Source: a virus
Direction: 5' to 3' (one strand)
IMG/VR virus record: IMGVR_UViG_3300032241_002667
Location: 1 to 25,269 of that record
Length of the DNA stretch: 25,269 nucleotides
In this document: positions 7,832-15,178 of the stretch, one piece after another
Position numbering within the stretch: position 1 is the first letter of the stretch
Layout: every line of letters starts with the position of its first letter
Position numbers and translations under genes: made by a program
Notes under the pieces: model-generated
Databases searched by the model: none
What the model saw: only the letters and a program-made list of their open reading frames with translations
Told to the model about the DNA's origin: nothing

Positions 7832-7885
7832 TTTATCCTGAGTGGCTATTGGTATTTTATGATGAACACAACCAGTCACATACAC

Positions 7886-8404
7886 TTATTTATTCAAATT
7901 CATATTTAAGTTATTATTTGCATTTTGCGATTTCACAAGAAAATCTTGTAATGCTTTCAATTTTTCTGCATTTTCATGGCATATTCCATAATTTTCGACT
8001 ACTACTGCGAGTCCTTGATTGTCTTTAATTCCTGAGGAGGCTCCATTAGAACTGAGGGTGGAGTTGGCATTACCACCTGTGGCTGCAACGTCGTGCAAGT
8101 ACACCCAACCTGAAGACAGATTAAACTCAGCAGGAACATCATTCGTAGCTTGGTAAACATATTCTTTTTCCTTTTTCACAATTGTTTTAATTTTTGTTTT
8201 ATATTCAGTTACTATGACTTCTTTGACATTATTTTGCGCTATTGTTAAATCGCTCTGTAAAGAATGAATTTTCTCTATGTAAGAATTAATAATCTCTTGA
8301 GATTTTTCTTCACCAAGTTTATATCCAATGTCATATGATAATTTGATTGACCCTATTGCTGCAGCAACTAATACAGCAGTTAATTTTCTATTAAACCAAT
8401 TCAT
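7886..8404 (-). CDS. Rz-like inner-membrane spanin candidate
   Basis: A 172-residue protein with an N-terminal membrane span (about residues 7-24, after a basic MNWFNRK start), then a charged helical region (30-85) and a Cys-bearing segment 'VENYGICHENAEKLKALQDF'. This type II topology with a periplasmic helix matches the inner-membrane spanin (Rz) class that disrupts the outer membrane during lysis. The start overlaps the holin-like gene by four bases (ATGA). I searched the surrounding frames for an embedded outer-membrane Rz1 lipoprotein and found no convincing one. The name is by topology and neighbourhood (endolysin and holin-like genes nearby), not by close homology. Confidence 0.75.
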   Translation of the reverse strand: MNWFNRKLTAVLVAAAIGSIKLSYDIGYKLGEEKSQEIINSYIEKIHSLQSDLTIAQNNVKEVIVTEYKTKIKTIVKKEKEYVYQATNDVPAEFNLSSGWVYLHDVAATGGNANSTLSSNGASSGIKDNQGLAVVVENYGICHENAEKLKALQDFLVKSQNANNNLNMNLNK

Positions 8405-8631
8405 TCTGGTTCCGTCCCTTTTTTTAGACCAATGGCTGCGCCACCACCAGCGAGTAATGCTCCAAATCCTGTTCCAAATGCAACTGCATCCCAGGTTTGT
8501 CCTTTATATAGTGCGTAAAATGCACAAGCTAGGAAAGATAAACAGCCTAATGCCCAAAGCACTCTCCCAACATCTAAAGTTTGATTATCCTTCCCTGTGA
8601 ATGATTGTTTGAGAATTTCTGAGAATTTCAT
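8401..8631 (-). CDS. Holin-like two-span membrane protein
   Basis: A 76-residue protein with two hydrophobic segments, roughly residues 24-42 ('VLWALGCLSFLACAFYALY') and 48-69, the second very glycine/alanine-rich ('GALLAGGGAAIGLKKG'), and a charged tail. Size and topology fit a small class II holin that releases or activates the endolysin. It lies in the same cluster as the GH19 endolysin and the spanin candidate. The ATG at 8631 directly follows the previous stop and has an AGAGGA ribosome-binding site. Its N-terminus MKFSEILKQSF is similar to the MK-x-x-x-x-[IL] starts around it, so a membrane-associated virion role is an alternative. Confidence 0.75.
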   Translation of the reverse strand: MKFSEILKQSFTGKDNQTLDVGRVLWALGCLSFLACAFYALYKGQTWDAVAFGTGFGALLAGGGAAIGLKKGTEPE

Positions 8632-9276
8632 TTATCCTCTTGGAGGTCTGGCTGTTAGATAATTTTTCAAAGTTCCAGAACCAGTTGCAGTCTTCTTAAT
8701 GCTTTTTGGAGTTTCTGGTTTCTTCTCTGCACCAACTCCTAATCTTTTGTTGCGTTGATCGATTGTTTGTTGTACTGCCCAAGTTTCTCTGCCACTTTTG
8801 CCTTCTCTTCCTCCTGTTGGTGGAACCCATGCTCTATATTTGTCAGGAACCATCTGTCCAGTTTCTGGATCTTTTTTATGAGTGATATTAGCAGCAAATC
8901 TTCCCTTTGGGCGAGTTAAACCTATTAATTCTTCGCGAAATTGTTTAAATGGATTTCTATTATATGGATCCTGCCCCCTTGATTCTGGTTCATCTGGGAC
9001 TAACTCTAATCCTTTGTGGTGAAGTTTGTTAGAAGCTTTCTCTTTGTCTGGGTTATGTTTTTTTGGAACTTGACGTTGCAATTCCCAATCGCCACGATCA
9101 ATTTCGTTAATCTGTTCTTCGCCCATATGTTTAAAATATTGAACTTGGCGCTCGCGTTTTTCAGCACCAGCCTTAGATGGGTAAGTTCCAAGATTTTTTC
9201 CAGTTTTTCTGGAAACTAGACGATACTTACTGTCGACTTTTACGATGTGTTCTTTTAGTTCTTTTATTGTTTTCAT
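8632..9276 (-). CDS. Basic virion-interior candidate protein
   Basis: A 214-residue, strongly basic protein rich in Lys, Arg, Gly and Pro. The N-terminus MKTIKELKEHIVK is followed by a compact segment 'SRKTGKNLGTYPSKAGAEKR' (22-41) and then RERQVQYFK. I recall this small module from other marine phage proteins, where it occurs at the ends of unrelated ORFs. An 'EEQINEI' motif (53-59) resembles the EE-x-E-x-[LVI]-D-E motif of neighbouring proteins and may be a prohead-protease linker. The C-terminal half has no recognised fold and looks partly disordered. No enzyme motif is visible. The gene begins four bases after the preceding stop. A DNA-binding or internal capsid role is inferred from composition and neighbours. 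Confidence 0.8.
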   Translation of the reverse strand: MKTIKELKEHIVKVDSKYRLVSRKTGKNLGTYPSKAGAEKRERQVQYFKHMGEEQINEIDRGDWELQRQVPKKHNPDKEKASNKLHHKGLELVPDEPESRGQDPYNRNPFKQFREELIGLTRPKGRFAANITHKKDPETGQMVPDKYRAWVPPTGGREGKSGRETWAVQQTIDQRNKRLGVGAEKKPETPKSIKKTATGSGTLKNYLTARPPRG

Positions 9277-9280
9277 TTTT

Positions 9281-9784
9281 TTACTCTTCGCAGTGCCATC
9301 TTCTCAATGACATTGCCTTTCTTGTTGGACGACCTTTCTCATCTTTCATTGGACCTTTCATTCCGCTCATGCGAGCACAGAATGACTTACGACGATTCCA
9401 TGCTTTTGAACCGTGTTTTAATTTTGAAGGTTCTGTAGTGACAGCTGTTGACAATTTTGATCCTGGATGTTCGCGACGATGTTTCATAACACCAGCACGA
9501 GTTAACCCAGCACCTGATTCTGTTGAACGCTTGTACTTGTTTGCGCCACGTTCATCTAGCTGCTCGACTTCTTCATTTTTTGGTTTCTTTCCAGCTTTTT
9601 TCATAGCAATAGCAATGGCTGCTTGTTGTGCAGCGTTGGCAGCTTCTTTAACAGGAACGCAGTTAGGAACCTTTCTGCCGTTCTTCATTTTCATGCCAAC
9701 AGCAGTATAACCTTTCCAACATGCTTTTTTTAGATCGCCTGTTGGTTCTACAACTTCTGAGATAAAACCTTTAAAACTTTTCAT
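9281..9784 (-). CDS. Basic protein with capsid-targeting-like N-terminus and cysteine modules
   Basis: A 167-residue basic protein starting MKSFKGFISE, a near match to the capsid-targeting peptide of T4 internal protein III; cleavage would follow E10. Residues 17-45 ('ACWKGYTAVGMKMKNGRK' and NCVP) and the C-terminus 'RRKSFCARMSGMKGPMKDEK' to RRWHC are two conserved modules that I recall as small DUFs in marine phages (DUF5872-like and DUF6321-like, from memory). The four cysteines (22, 42, 136, 165) could bind metal. 'EEVEQLDE' (71-78) is the motif shared with neighbouring proteins. I choose ATG 9784 because it overlaps the upstream stop in an ATGA junction and yields the shared N-terminus; the frame runs further upstream to 9811 without support. 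Confidence 0.85.
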   Translation of the reverse strand: MKSFKGFISEVVEPTGDLKKACWKGYTAVGMKMKNGRKVPNCVPVKEAANAAQQAAIAIAMKKAGKKPKNEEVEQLDERGANKYKRSTESGAGLTRAGVMKHRREHPGSKLSTAVTTEPSKLKHGSKAWNRRKSFCARMSGMKGPMKDEKGRPTRKAMSLRRWHCEE

Positions 9785-10044
9785 TTGTTTTCCTTCTGAT
9801 GCATTATCCATGTATCTGGAATCTCTTTATATTTATTTACCCACATATCGTGTAATTTTTGTCCACTCAGTCCATGGGAATTAGCAATACGAGTCATAAT
9901 CTTATCAATAATCCCATAAACTGCATTTTCGTCGGCATTTTTAATTTTATCAGCTTGAGCTAATAAAGCTGCCTTAAGTTCAGGAACAGCCTGTGAATCT
10001 TTATCATGATCCATGTTTTCTAAAAATAGCTTAAAAGTTTTCAT
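9781..10044 (-). CDS. Small protein with capsid-targeting-like N-terminus
   Basis: An 87-residue protein beginning MKTFKLFLEN, again the common N-terminal pattern of this cluster, followed by an acidic linker and a helical domain containing 'GLSGQKLHDMWVNKYKEIPD'. The last part resembles a short conserved module I have seen in T4-like marine phages, but I cannot name it. It overlaps the endolysin gene upstream by four bases and the basic protein gene downstream by four bases (ATGA). A packaged internal protein is the simplest inference; there is no catalytic motif. Confidence 0.8.
   Translation of the reverse strand: MKTFKLFLENMDHDKDSQAVPELKAALLAQADKIKNADENAVYGIIDKIMTRIANSHGLSGQKLHDMWVNKYKEIPDTWIMHQKENK
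9830..9837 (-). promoter_or_regulatory. Possible T4-type late promoter box
   Basis: The minus strand reads AATAAATA here, seven of eight bases of the T4 late promoter consensus TATAAATA, 46 bases before the ATG of the basic protein at 9784. It is inside the coding region of the preceding small gene. In such AT-rich DNA the match can be chance, and no late sigma factor gene is in the window to support it. Confidence 0.2.
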
Positions 10045-10682
10045 TGTACGTGTGTTAAAACCTCTAATGCTGTTTTGTAGTATTGTTCACGAGCATCTAG
10101 TGCCATTAATCCTGGATTAATTTGTTTCGTTAATCCTACAAAATTGTCTTTATCAATATAAGCATTTAATCCTTTAAAGTTCCAGAACCAGATCGCGCTC
10201 ACTACTGCACCTTCAATGCTTTCTAGATATTCTGGATGAGCTGATAAATTAAATCCTATTGCTGTTCCGCAATGATCATATGACCATTTTCCAGTAAGCT
10301 GAATCAATCCACGACCTTTATATTTCCATCCATCTCCAGAAGATTCTGGACCATTGCCCAGTTTGCTACTATAAACGAAATTAGCAATTTTTTCTGGTTG
10401 GTTTGCATATAGGTTAGCTAAAGTTTCATCAGGGAAATATTCTGGAAATACGGATCTCAGACCTGCTGCGCTATAATTTAAATTTTCCACTAGTCTTTGA
10501 AAATGTTGAGACTCCACTGCACATTGGGCAAGAAATGCTGCTTGACGTTTTGGTGTAGAAAATCCGCTCTCATCTGTCAATTTACCAAAGTGATCGTTTA
10601 AAGATGCAACAAGATCATCCAAATCTAATTGACTTTTTGATGCTGCTGGGTCAATTGAAAGTAGAGTCTGTTTGGTTATCAT
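10041..10682 (-). CDS. GH19 chitinase-like endolysin
   Basis: A 213-residue glycoside hydrolase family 19 protein, expected to cleave the peptidoglycan glycan strand during lysis. The signature 'FLAQCAVESQHFQRL' (50-64) carries the proposed catalytic E57 in the family's 'A-x-E-S' position. 'YKGRGLIQLTGKWSY' (121-135) is the second hallmark, and the rest follows the family (Trp-rich 'AIWFWNFKGLNAYID'). There is no signal peptide or cell-wall-binding domain, so it should need the holin-like protein to reach the wall. It sits among virion-interior genes, so a virion-associated lysin is possible, but it lacks the shared capsid-targeting N-terminus. It overlaps both neighbours by 1-4 bases. Confidence 0.93.
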   Translation of the reverse strand: MITKQTLLSIDPAASKSQLDLDDLVASLNDHFGKLTDESGFSTPKRQAAFLAQCAVESQHFQRLVENLNYSAAGLRSVFPEYFPDETLANLYANQPEKIANFVYSSKLGNGPESSGDGWKYKGRGLIQLTGKWSYDHCGTAIGFNLSAHPEYLESIEGAVVSAIWFWNFKGLNAYIDKDNFVGLTKQINPGLMALDAREQYYKTALEVLTHVQ

Positions 10683-11086
10683 TAAACTGGTTTCTTTCTT
10701 CTAAACAAATTTTTGAAAAGATTCTTTCTATAATTTTGAGAACTCATGACAGCAGAAGCAGTGGGATCAGCTTGAGCTCCAGATATTGGAGAAACTGATC
10801 CACCACCAACACTCATTCCTGAAGCGACAGCACCACCATCTTCATGGATTGTTTCTTCATCCCAACGACCTGATGGTCCAGTTGTATGTGATGGTGGAAC
10901 TCGATTCATTCTGTATTTTCCCTGCTCGCGGGTCACGCCTGGATTCTTCATGAATTTCTGAGGATCAGGTTTTGGTCTTACGATATTTGTTGGTGGTTTT
11001 GTTGGAGTGCTTTTCTGTGGAGCAGATCCAGTAACTGGATTCATTCTAGAAGTTGCTTTATCTCTGATCTGTCCTAATGTCTTCAT
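10682..11086 (-). CDS. Low-complexity Pro/Gly/Ser protein
   Basis: A 134-residue, mostly disordered protein: an N-terminus MKTLGQIRDKATSR, a proline- and lysine-rich middle (about 25-65), a short acidic segment 'RWDEETIHEDGG', a Gly/Ser stretch and a strongly basic tail ending in RRKKPV. No fold or catalytic motif is recognisable. The basic tail could bind DNA. It overlaps the upstream gene by four bases (ATGA) and shares its stop/start base with the endolysin gene, so it is part of the same translationally coupled run. Probably a minor virion or scaffold component, by context only. Confidence 0.75.
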   Translation of the reverse strand: MKTLGQIRDKATSRMNPVTGSAPQKSTPTKPPTNIVRPKPDPQKFMKNPGVTREQGKYRMNRVPPSHTTGPSGRWDEETIHEDGGAVASGMSVGGGSVSPISGAQADPTASAVMSSQNYRKNLFKNLFRRKKPV

Positions 11087-11475
11087 TTCCGTATTTCCCT
11101 TAATTTTTCCACCACATTTATATCTAATTGTATTATGCTAGTTATGATGTTTTTTCCATTTATCCCTTTGATCTCATTTGGAAGAAAATTCAAAAGAATT
11201 AAAAATGGCTTTATCACTTCATAATCTTTTTCTTCCAATTTAAAAAACAATAATCTAGAAGCAGCTTCAATTCCAAATACATTATACAAAACAATCAAAT
11301 GATTTAAAATTAATCTTTCTTTTAAAACACCATTTGCATAATATTTGGTTAATAGTCTTTTAATATACAAGATTCTGTTTAAATCTTCTTCAAATTCACT
11401 CATTACTGCATTTGGTTTTTCATATTCCTTTGCTGCATAGAGTATATAATTATTGTCATTTAAATCTTGGAACAT
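11083..11475 (-). CDS. Conserved small helical protein of T4-like marine phages
   Basis: A 130-residue, mostly alpha-helical protein. The stretch 'LNHLIVLYNVFGIEAASRLL' (58-77) is the kind of strongly conserved core I remember from a family of about 130-residue proteins in cyanomyoviruses and relatives, of unknown function. There is no membrane signal or catalytic motif. Unlike its neighbours it lacks the MK-x-F start, is not Lys/His-rich and looks like a compact globular protein, so it is probably not a packaged internal protein. It sits 3 bases after the previous stop and overlaps the next gene by four bases. Confidence 0.8.
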   Translation of the reverse strand: MFQDLNDNNYILYAAKEYEKPNAVMSEFEEDLNRILYIKRLLTKYYANGVLKERLILNHLIVLYNVFGIEAASRLLFFKLEEKDYEVIKPFLILLNFLPNEIKGINGKNIITSIIQLDINVVEKLREIRK

Positions 11476-11478
11476 ATA

Positions 11479-12237
11479 TTAGTCGTCAGCAGAATGTCTC
11501 GCTTGCAAAATAAAGTGTGATGGATATTCTGGAATCTCTTCATTTTCATCAGAAAAATGATGTCCCATATTCACCAAGAGAGAAAGCTCATGTTCATCTA
11601 CACACTGTGCATAACCCTCATAATATCCCTGATGGTCACGATTAATTGTTAAATACAAATAGCAATCTTCGCCATGTAAATTTGTGATATGGAATGCAAC
11701 ATGATTATCCACAACTTCACTAGCATGAATTGGTGGAAGATTAATGCTGAATCTTTCAACTATTGCTCTTAATGCATCAATTATTAATTCTGCATTCTTA
11801 AATTTATTTGCTAGAACTGCATCTAGATGATGATTCATTTTATCAACAGAAGTGTCTCCAAAATCATCATGAGCTTCATCAACCCGCTCGACTTCTTCAG
11901 CAACAGCATAATGAGCTTTGAATTTTTCTGCTTTTTCTGGATTAGTTTTTAATAGTTTTTTATAAAGCTTCGCGTGGTTGGCTTTAACAATATCTGATGT
12001 TCTTGAGCGAAAATCAAGACGACTTACTTTATCTCCAGCAACACTGGCTCTACGTTGTTTGGTTTCTTCGTCCATCTCGACTTCCTCTCTAGTTGTAGAA
12101 ATTCCATTGTAATTCTTGCCACCACGTCCACCAATATTGGCTGGTTTTGCGACCTGAGCCATCTTTGGTGGATCAATAACTTCATAATTACTGATGGTAT
12201 CTTTGACAGTTCCTTTGATTTCGCTTAATTTTTTCAT
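11479..12237 (-). CDS. Virion-interior candidate with duplicated EEVE motif and unknown C-terminal domain
   Basis: A 252-residue protein in two parts. Residues 1-125 are basic and flexible, starting MKKLSEIKGTVKDTI and holding two copies of the cluster's acidic motif ('EEVEMDEE' at 51-58 and 'EEVERVDE' at 114-121). Residues 130-252 form a separate, acidic globular domain ('GEDCYLYLTINRDHQGYYEG', then VDEHELSLLVNMGHHFSDE) that I do not recognise. The two motifs look like protease-sensitive linkers bracketing a basic segment of about 60 residues. I choose ATG 12237 over the frame's upper limit at 12321 because it forms an ATGA overlap with the HAD gene stop. Confidence 0.8.
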   Translation of the reverse strand: MKKLSEIKGTVKDTISNYEVIDPPKMAQVAKPANIGGRGGKNYNGISTTREEVEMDEETKQRRASVAGDKVSRLDFRSRTSDIVKANHAKLYKKLLKTNPEKAEKFKAHYAVAEEVERVDEAHDDFGDTSVDKMNHHLDAVLANKFKNAELIIDALRAIVERFSINLPPIHASEVVDNHVAFHITNLHGEDCYLYLTINRDHQGYYEGYAQCVDEHELSLLVNMGHHFSDENEEIPEYPSHFILQARHSADD

Positions 12238-12737
12238 CTTTGGAATCCCAAATTTAAAAGTTTCATTATGGTATGAGAAGCGTCCGTGTGCATAATTCCA
12301 ATTCCACCAGCAGCTTTCCATTCTTGTATATTTAGTCTATAATCATCTATGAGAACATTAGGTTTCCCTTCTGGGCTCATAGCAAATAATTGTTTTTCTT
12401 TTCGAGCAACACAATAGAATTGACTTCTTGGAACTTTTGTATATTTCGTATTCCAAATCCATTTTTCTCTAATACTATCAGCCTTGTCCCATTCTGCATA
12501 TGCAGTCAGAATGCAGGGATTAAATACCTTAATAAAATTCCATAATTCATAGAAATCTTTCTCAGGAGGAAGATTTTCCCAGAAATTAGGATGATCCCTA
12601 ATTATCTTTCTTTTATCCTCTCCTGATTCGTGCCAATGGGGAGAATCATAGGATCTCCCCAAACAGTCTCTCATACCTTTCACCAAGTTTATTAAAACTC
12701 CATCGTAGTCACAGTAAATATCATAAGGCTTTATCAT
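12234..12737 (-). CDS. HAD-family 5'-nucleotidase-like phosphatase
   Basis: A 167-residue HAD-superfamily hydrolase. Motif I is 'YCDYDGVLINL' (D10 nucleophile, D12 acid/base), motif II is the Thr of 'CILTAYAEWD' and motif IV is 'NVLIDDYRLNIQEWKAAGG'. Size and motif I resemble the 5'(3')-deoxyribonucleotidase (NT5C) group, whose phage members may trim nucleotide pools; phosphatase activity is sure at family level, the substrate is not. It overlaps both neighbours in ATGA junctions (12734-12737 and 12234-12237). It is not His-rich and has no capsid-targeting N-terminus, so it probably acts in the cytoplasm. Confidence 0.88.
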   Translation of the reverse strand: MIKPYDIYCDYDGVLINLVKGMRDCLGRSYDSPHWHESGEDKRKIIRDHPNFWENLPPEKDFYELWNFIKVFNPCILTAYAEWDKADSIREKWIWNTKYTKVPRSQFYCVARKEKQLFAMSPEGKPNVLIDDYRLNIQEWKAAGGIGIMHTDASHTIMKLLNLGFQR

Positions 12738-15013
12738 GTCTTAATATCATCAATTGTTGGATCTTTAGTGATAATCTTATTAGCAGGTTTTCCAGTTGCA
12801 GTGCGACCAATTTTCTTGCCCAAATACTTTCTCTTGAGTTTCTTTGCGCTTCCTGCTGGTGCACCACTTTCTTTCTTTCCGCCAGATACTTTCTTAAGTT
12901 CAACATTATCTGGTTGATTTACATCTTTCTTTTCATAAAGACTTCCCAAACCAGCAGATTTGACATATTGACCTGCTCGAGCCTGAGCAACATAACCTGC
13001 CTCAGTTCCTGCTCTTGGAGCACTGCTTCCTGCTCTCAATTTCTTGAGATGTTCAGGATCAGCTACTTTCTTTTCGCCTTTCTTCTGAGCAAGATAAGCA
13101 GCAGTTACTCCATAGTGCGCTTGCTGTCTTTTATTGTTTTCTGCTCTTCTTTCAGCAGCAGACATCTCACTCCACTTCTTAGGATGAGCAGCATCAGAAG
13201 CAGCACTTATTGCTGTTGCTGGATGTGGGTGCTCTCCTGGGGTTGGTTTATGTGTGGCTTTCTTGGCTTGTGCTGCTGAAGTTCCACTAACTGCCCCAAC
13301 CCGTCTCTGAAGCTTTGTGCTCATTTTGTGATGAAGAGCAGCAGCATGACCAGACATGCGAGCATTTCTTGCTGCTCTTCTGGCTTCCTTTTCTGCCTTC
13401 AATTGCTCACGAGTTTTAGCCTCATTTAGAAAAGAATCTTCTATGATTGCACTTAGATCTTCATAATTTGAAATGACTTCTTCATTCATATGAGCAATGC
13501 AGGTATGACCTTCAGGGTGCTTATATTGTACTTTAGTCTCAGCGTGCTTTTTATTGAGTGCTTTAACACCCTTATGCACCTTAACTTCCTTACCATTTTG
13601 ATCATGCACAATAACGTCAAAGCTGTGCGGCATTTCAACACTTCTATTAGTGCCAACACTTTCAACCTGCTCGAGTTCTTCTTTCATTCCACGTTTTGCT
13701 GAATAATATGCAGCCAAAGCTTGTTTGATTCGTTCTTTCTTCGATTTACCTTCAAATTTAGGATTTTCTGAATGAACAAAATCATGAATATAAGCGGCTG
13801 CTCCCATCGAAGGTTTTAGAACTTCATCAACCTGTTCTTCTTTGAAGATCTTTCCAGGATTCTTATTTTTTTCAATCTGGTCGTCTTCAGTTTCTGGTGC
13901 ATATGTGGTTTTCCAAGAAGAAACTTCTCTCTGCTTTAAGTTCTTAGGTGTTTCTTTGTGAAGGTGACCACCTGGCACATATTCCATAGTAGGATCATCT
14001 TGCTGAAGAGGATTTTCCATCGCATGTGCCTTCATTTTGCCTTCTGCTACTGGAACATGTTTTTCTACGCTATCTAGTTGAAAATCTTTCCACTTATCGC
14101 CAGCTGAAATCTGATGAGCTTTCTTGACTGCATCTTCATCATCTTTGGCATCAATTAGAGCCATTCCTGCCCATTCACCTTTGCTATTCTTAAAGTGGGC
14201 AGCATGAGTATGGCTATCATTGTTTTCCTTCATTGGCTTTTTATCTTGGACATTTTTCATTGCTTGACGAGCAAGATGTCTAGCCAAATTCTTTTGTTTA
14301 ATAATATTACCAAATTTATCTTTATGTTGAATTCTCTTATGTCCACCTTCAAATGGTGGCTCTTCTTCTTCCTCTAAGCTGTCCTTATGTTTTGGCATCT
14401 TTGCTGGACCACCATGCGCTGGTGCTGGCCACTTGACTGGGTTTAGTGGCATTTTATTTGTAAAGCCGCCACCTTTACCTGGACCTTTGTCTGCTTCGTC
14501 ATCATTCATGCCATCCACATCTGTACGACCACACTCATCCATTTTCTTTACAGTCACTGGGTGAGTCTCACCACCGATCGTAAATGATTTTTTACCTGCT
14601 TCTGCGGATTTTCTTGCTTTGTGAGCAAAATCGGCTGCGTCTTCATCTCTCATCTTCTTAAGAGCTTCAGCAACATGAGCTTTTACTGAAAGTGGTGAGA
14701 GAAACTTATGTGCAACAGGAGCTCCTGGCATCTTAGTATTAACATACCAAGCATTGTCATGATTGTTTTCTTTTAGAAAATCAACAATCTCCTGGGAGGT
14801 AAATAATACTGATTCTTTTTTCTGACGGTAGTTCATATATGACATTTTCGGTGCCTTCTGTTTTGGTGTTGTTACGCCTTGTCTGTCGGGATTTCCTCCA
14901 ACAAACTGATCTAGTGTCCATTCTGCAATTTTGGATCCTCCATCTTCAGCTGACGCTGGATGGGTTTTTAATTCTTCTGGTGTTTTTTGAGGTTTAGTTA
15001 TAAATCTTTTCAT
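12734..15013 (-). CDS. Large Lys/Ala-rich modular virion-interior candidate
   Basis: A 759-residue protein with no recognised catalytic motif. It is rich in Lys, Ala, His and Glu and built from modules joined by acidic linkers: a small domain at about 70-125 ('QEIVDFLKENNHDNAWYVN'), a Gly/Pro/Lys region, an acidic 'EEEEEPPFEGG', a segment with 'EWAGMALIDAKDDEDAVKKA', 'KEEQVDEVLKPS' (391-402), then a compact module with 'YIHDFVHSENPKFEGKSKK' (408-426) and a helix AAYYSAKRG that I recall from other marine phages. Residues 530-759 are Ala/Arg/Lys-rich and histone-like. It may be a prohead core or internal DNA-binding protein processed by the prohead protease. ATG 15013 overlaps the 55-residue gene's stop (ATGA). 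Confidence 0.85.
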   Translation of the reverse strand: MKRFITKPQKTPEELKTHPASAEDGGSKIAEWTLDQFVGGNPDRQGVTTPKQKAPKMSYMNYRQKKESVLFTSQEIVDFLKENNHDNAWYVNTKMPGAPVAHKFLSPLSVKAHVAEALKKMRDEDAADFAHKARKSAEAGKKSFTIGGETHPVTVKKMDECGRTDVDGMNDDEADKGPGKGGGFTNKMPLNPVKWPAPAHGGPAKMPKHKDSLEEEEEPPFEGGHKRIQHKDKFGNIIKQKNLARHLARQAMKNVQDKKPMKENNDSHTHAAHFKNSKGEWAGMALIDAKDDEDAVKKAHQISAGDKWKDFQLDSVEKHVPVAEGKMKAHAMENPLQQDDPTMEYVPGGHLHKETPKNLKQREVSSWKTTYAPETEDDQIEKNKNPGKIFKEEQVDEVLKPSMGAAAYIHDFVHSENPKFEGKSKKERIKQALAAYYSAKRGMKEELEQVESVGTNRSVEMPHSFDVIVHDQNGKEVKVHKGVKALNKKHAETKVQYKHPEGHTCIAHMNEEVISNYEDLSAIIEDSFLNEAKTREQLKAEKEARRAARNARMSGHAAALHHKMSTKLQRRVGAVSGTSAAQAKKATHKPTPGEHPHPATAISAASDAAHPKKWSEMSAAERRAENNKRQQAHYGVTAAYLAQKKGEKKVADPEHLKKLRAGSSAPRAGTEAGYVAQARAGQYVKSAGLGSLYEKKDVNQPDNVELKKVSGGKKESGAPAGSAKKLKRKYLGKKIGRTATGKPANKIITKDPTIDDIKT

Positions 15014-15177
15014 TTTTTCTTAAGATCAAATCTTCCTCTGGCTGCATTTTCTGCCACTTTATTTATCAATGTCTGATCTAATTGCTCTAACGGTTTAGGT
15101 TCAGGCTTTGGAGTTTCTGCCATAATCTTGGCTGCAGCATCAGCAATTGATCTGTTTGTTTTACTAAAAATATTCAT
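15010..15177 (-). CDS. 55-residue protein of unknown function
   Basis: A short gene between dps and the 759-residue protein. It encodes 55 residues beginning MNIFSKTNRSIADAAAKIMA, followed by a Pro/Glu/Lys linker and ending in a basic 'ENAARGRFDLKKK'. The ATG at 15177 comes one base after the dps stop with an AAGGG ribosome-binding site; the TGA at 15010-15012 overlaps the next ATG in an ATGA junction. This exact fit between two genes is the main reason to call it real. The N-terminal amphipathic helix 'RSIADAAAKIMAE' resembles the starts of small virion proteins in T4-like marine phages. Function unknown. Confidence 0.75.
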   Translation of the reverse strand: MNIFSKTNRSIADAAAKIMAETPKPEPKPLEQLDQTLINKVAENAARGRFDLKKK

Positions 15178-15178
15178 A

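Noticed and set aside
7831-7885. N-terminal extension reading V-Y-V-T-G-C, a lipobox-like sequence after the spanin stop, suggesting an Rz1 outer-membrane lipoprotein.
   Set aside because: Only five residues precede the cysteine, so there is no signal peptide. The frame is the same as the spanin gene just after its stop, and the better ribosome-binding site points to ATG 7831.
9177-9710. A 177-codon plus-strand open frame.
   Set aside because: It is antisense to two well-supported minus-strand genes with shared N-terminal motifs. Its Phe/Ser/Cys-rich translation is typical of the reverse of Lys/Arg/Ala-rich genes.
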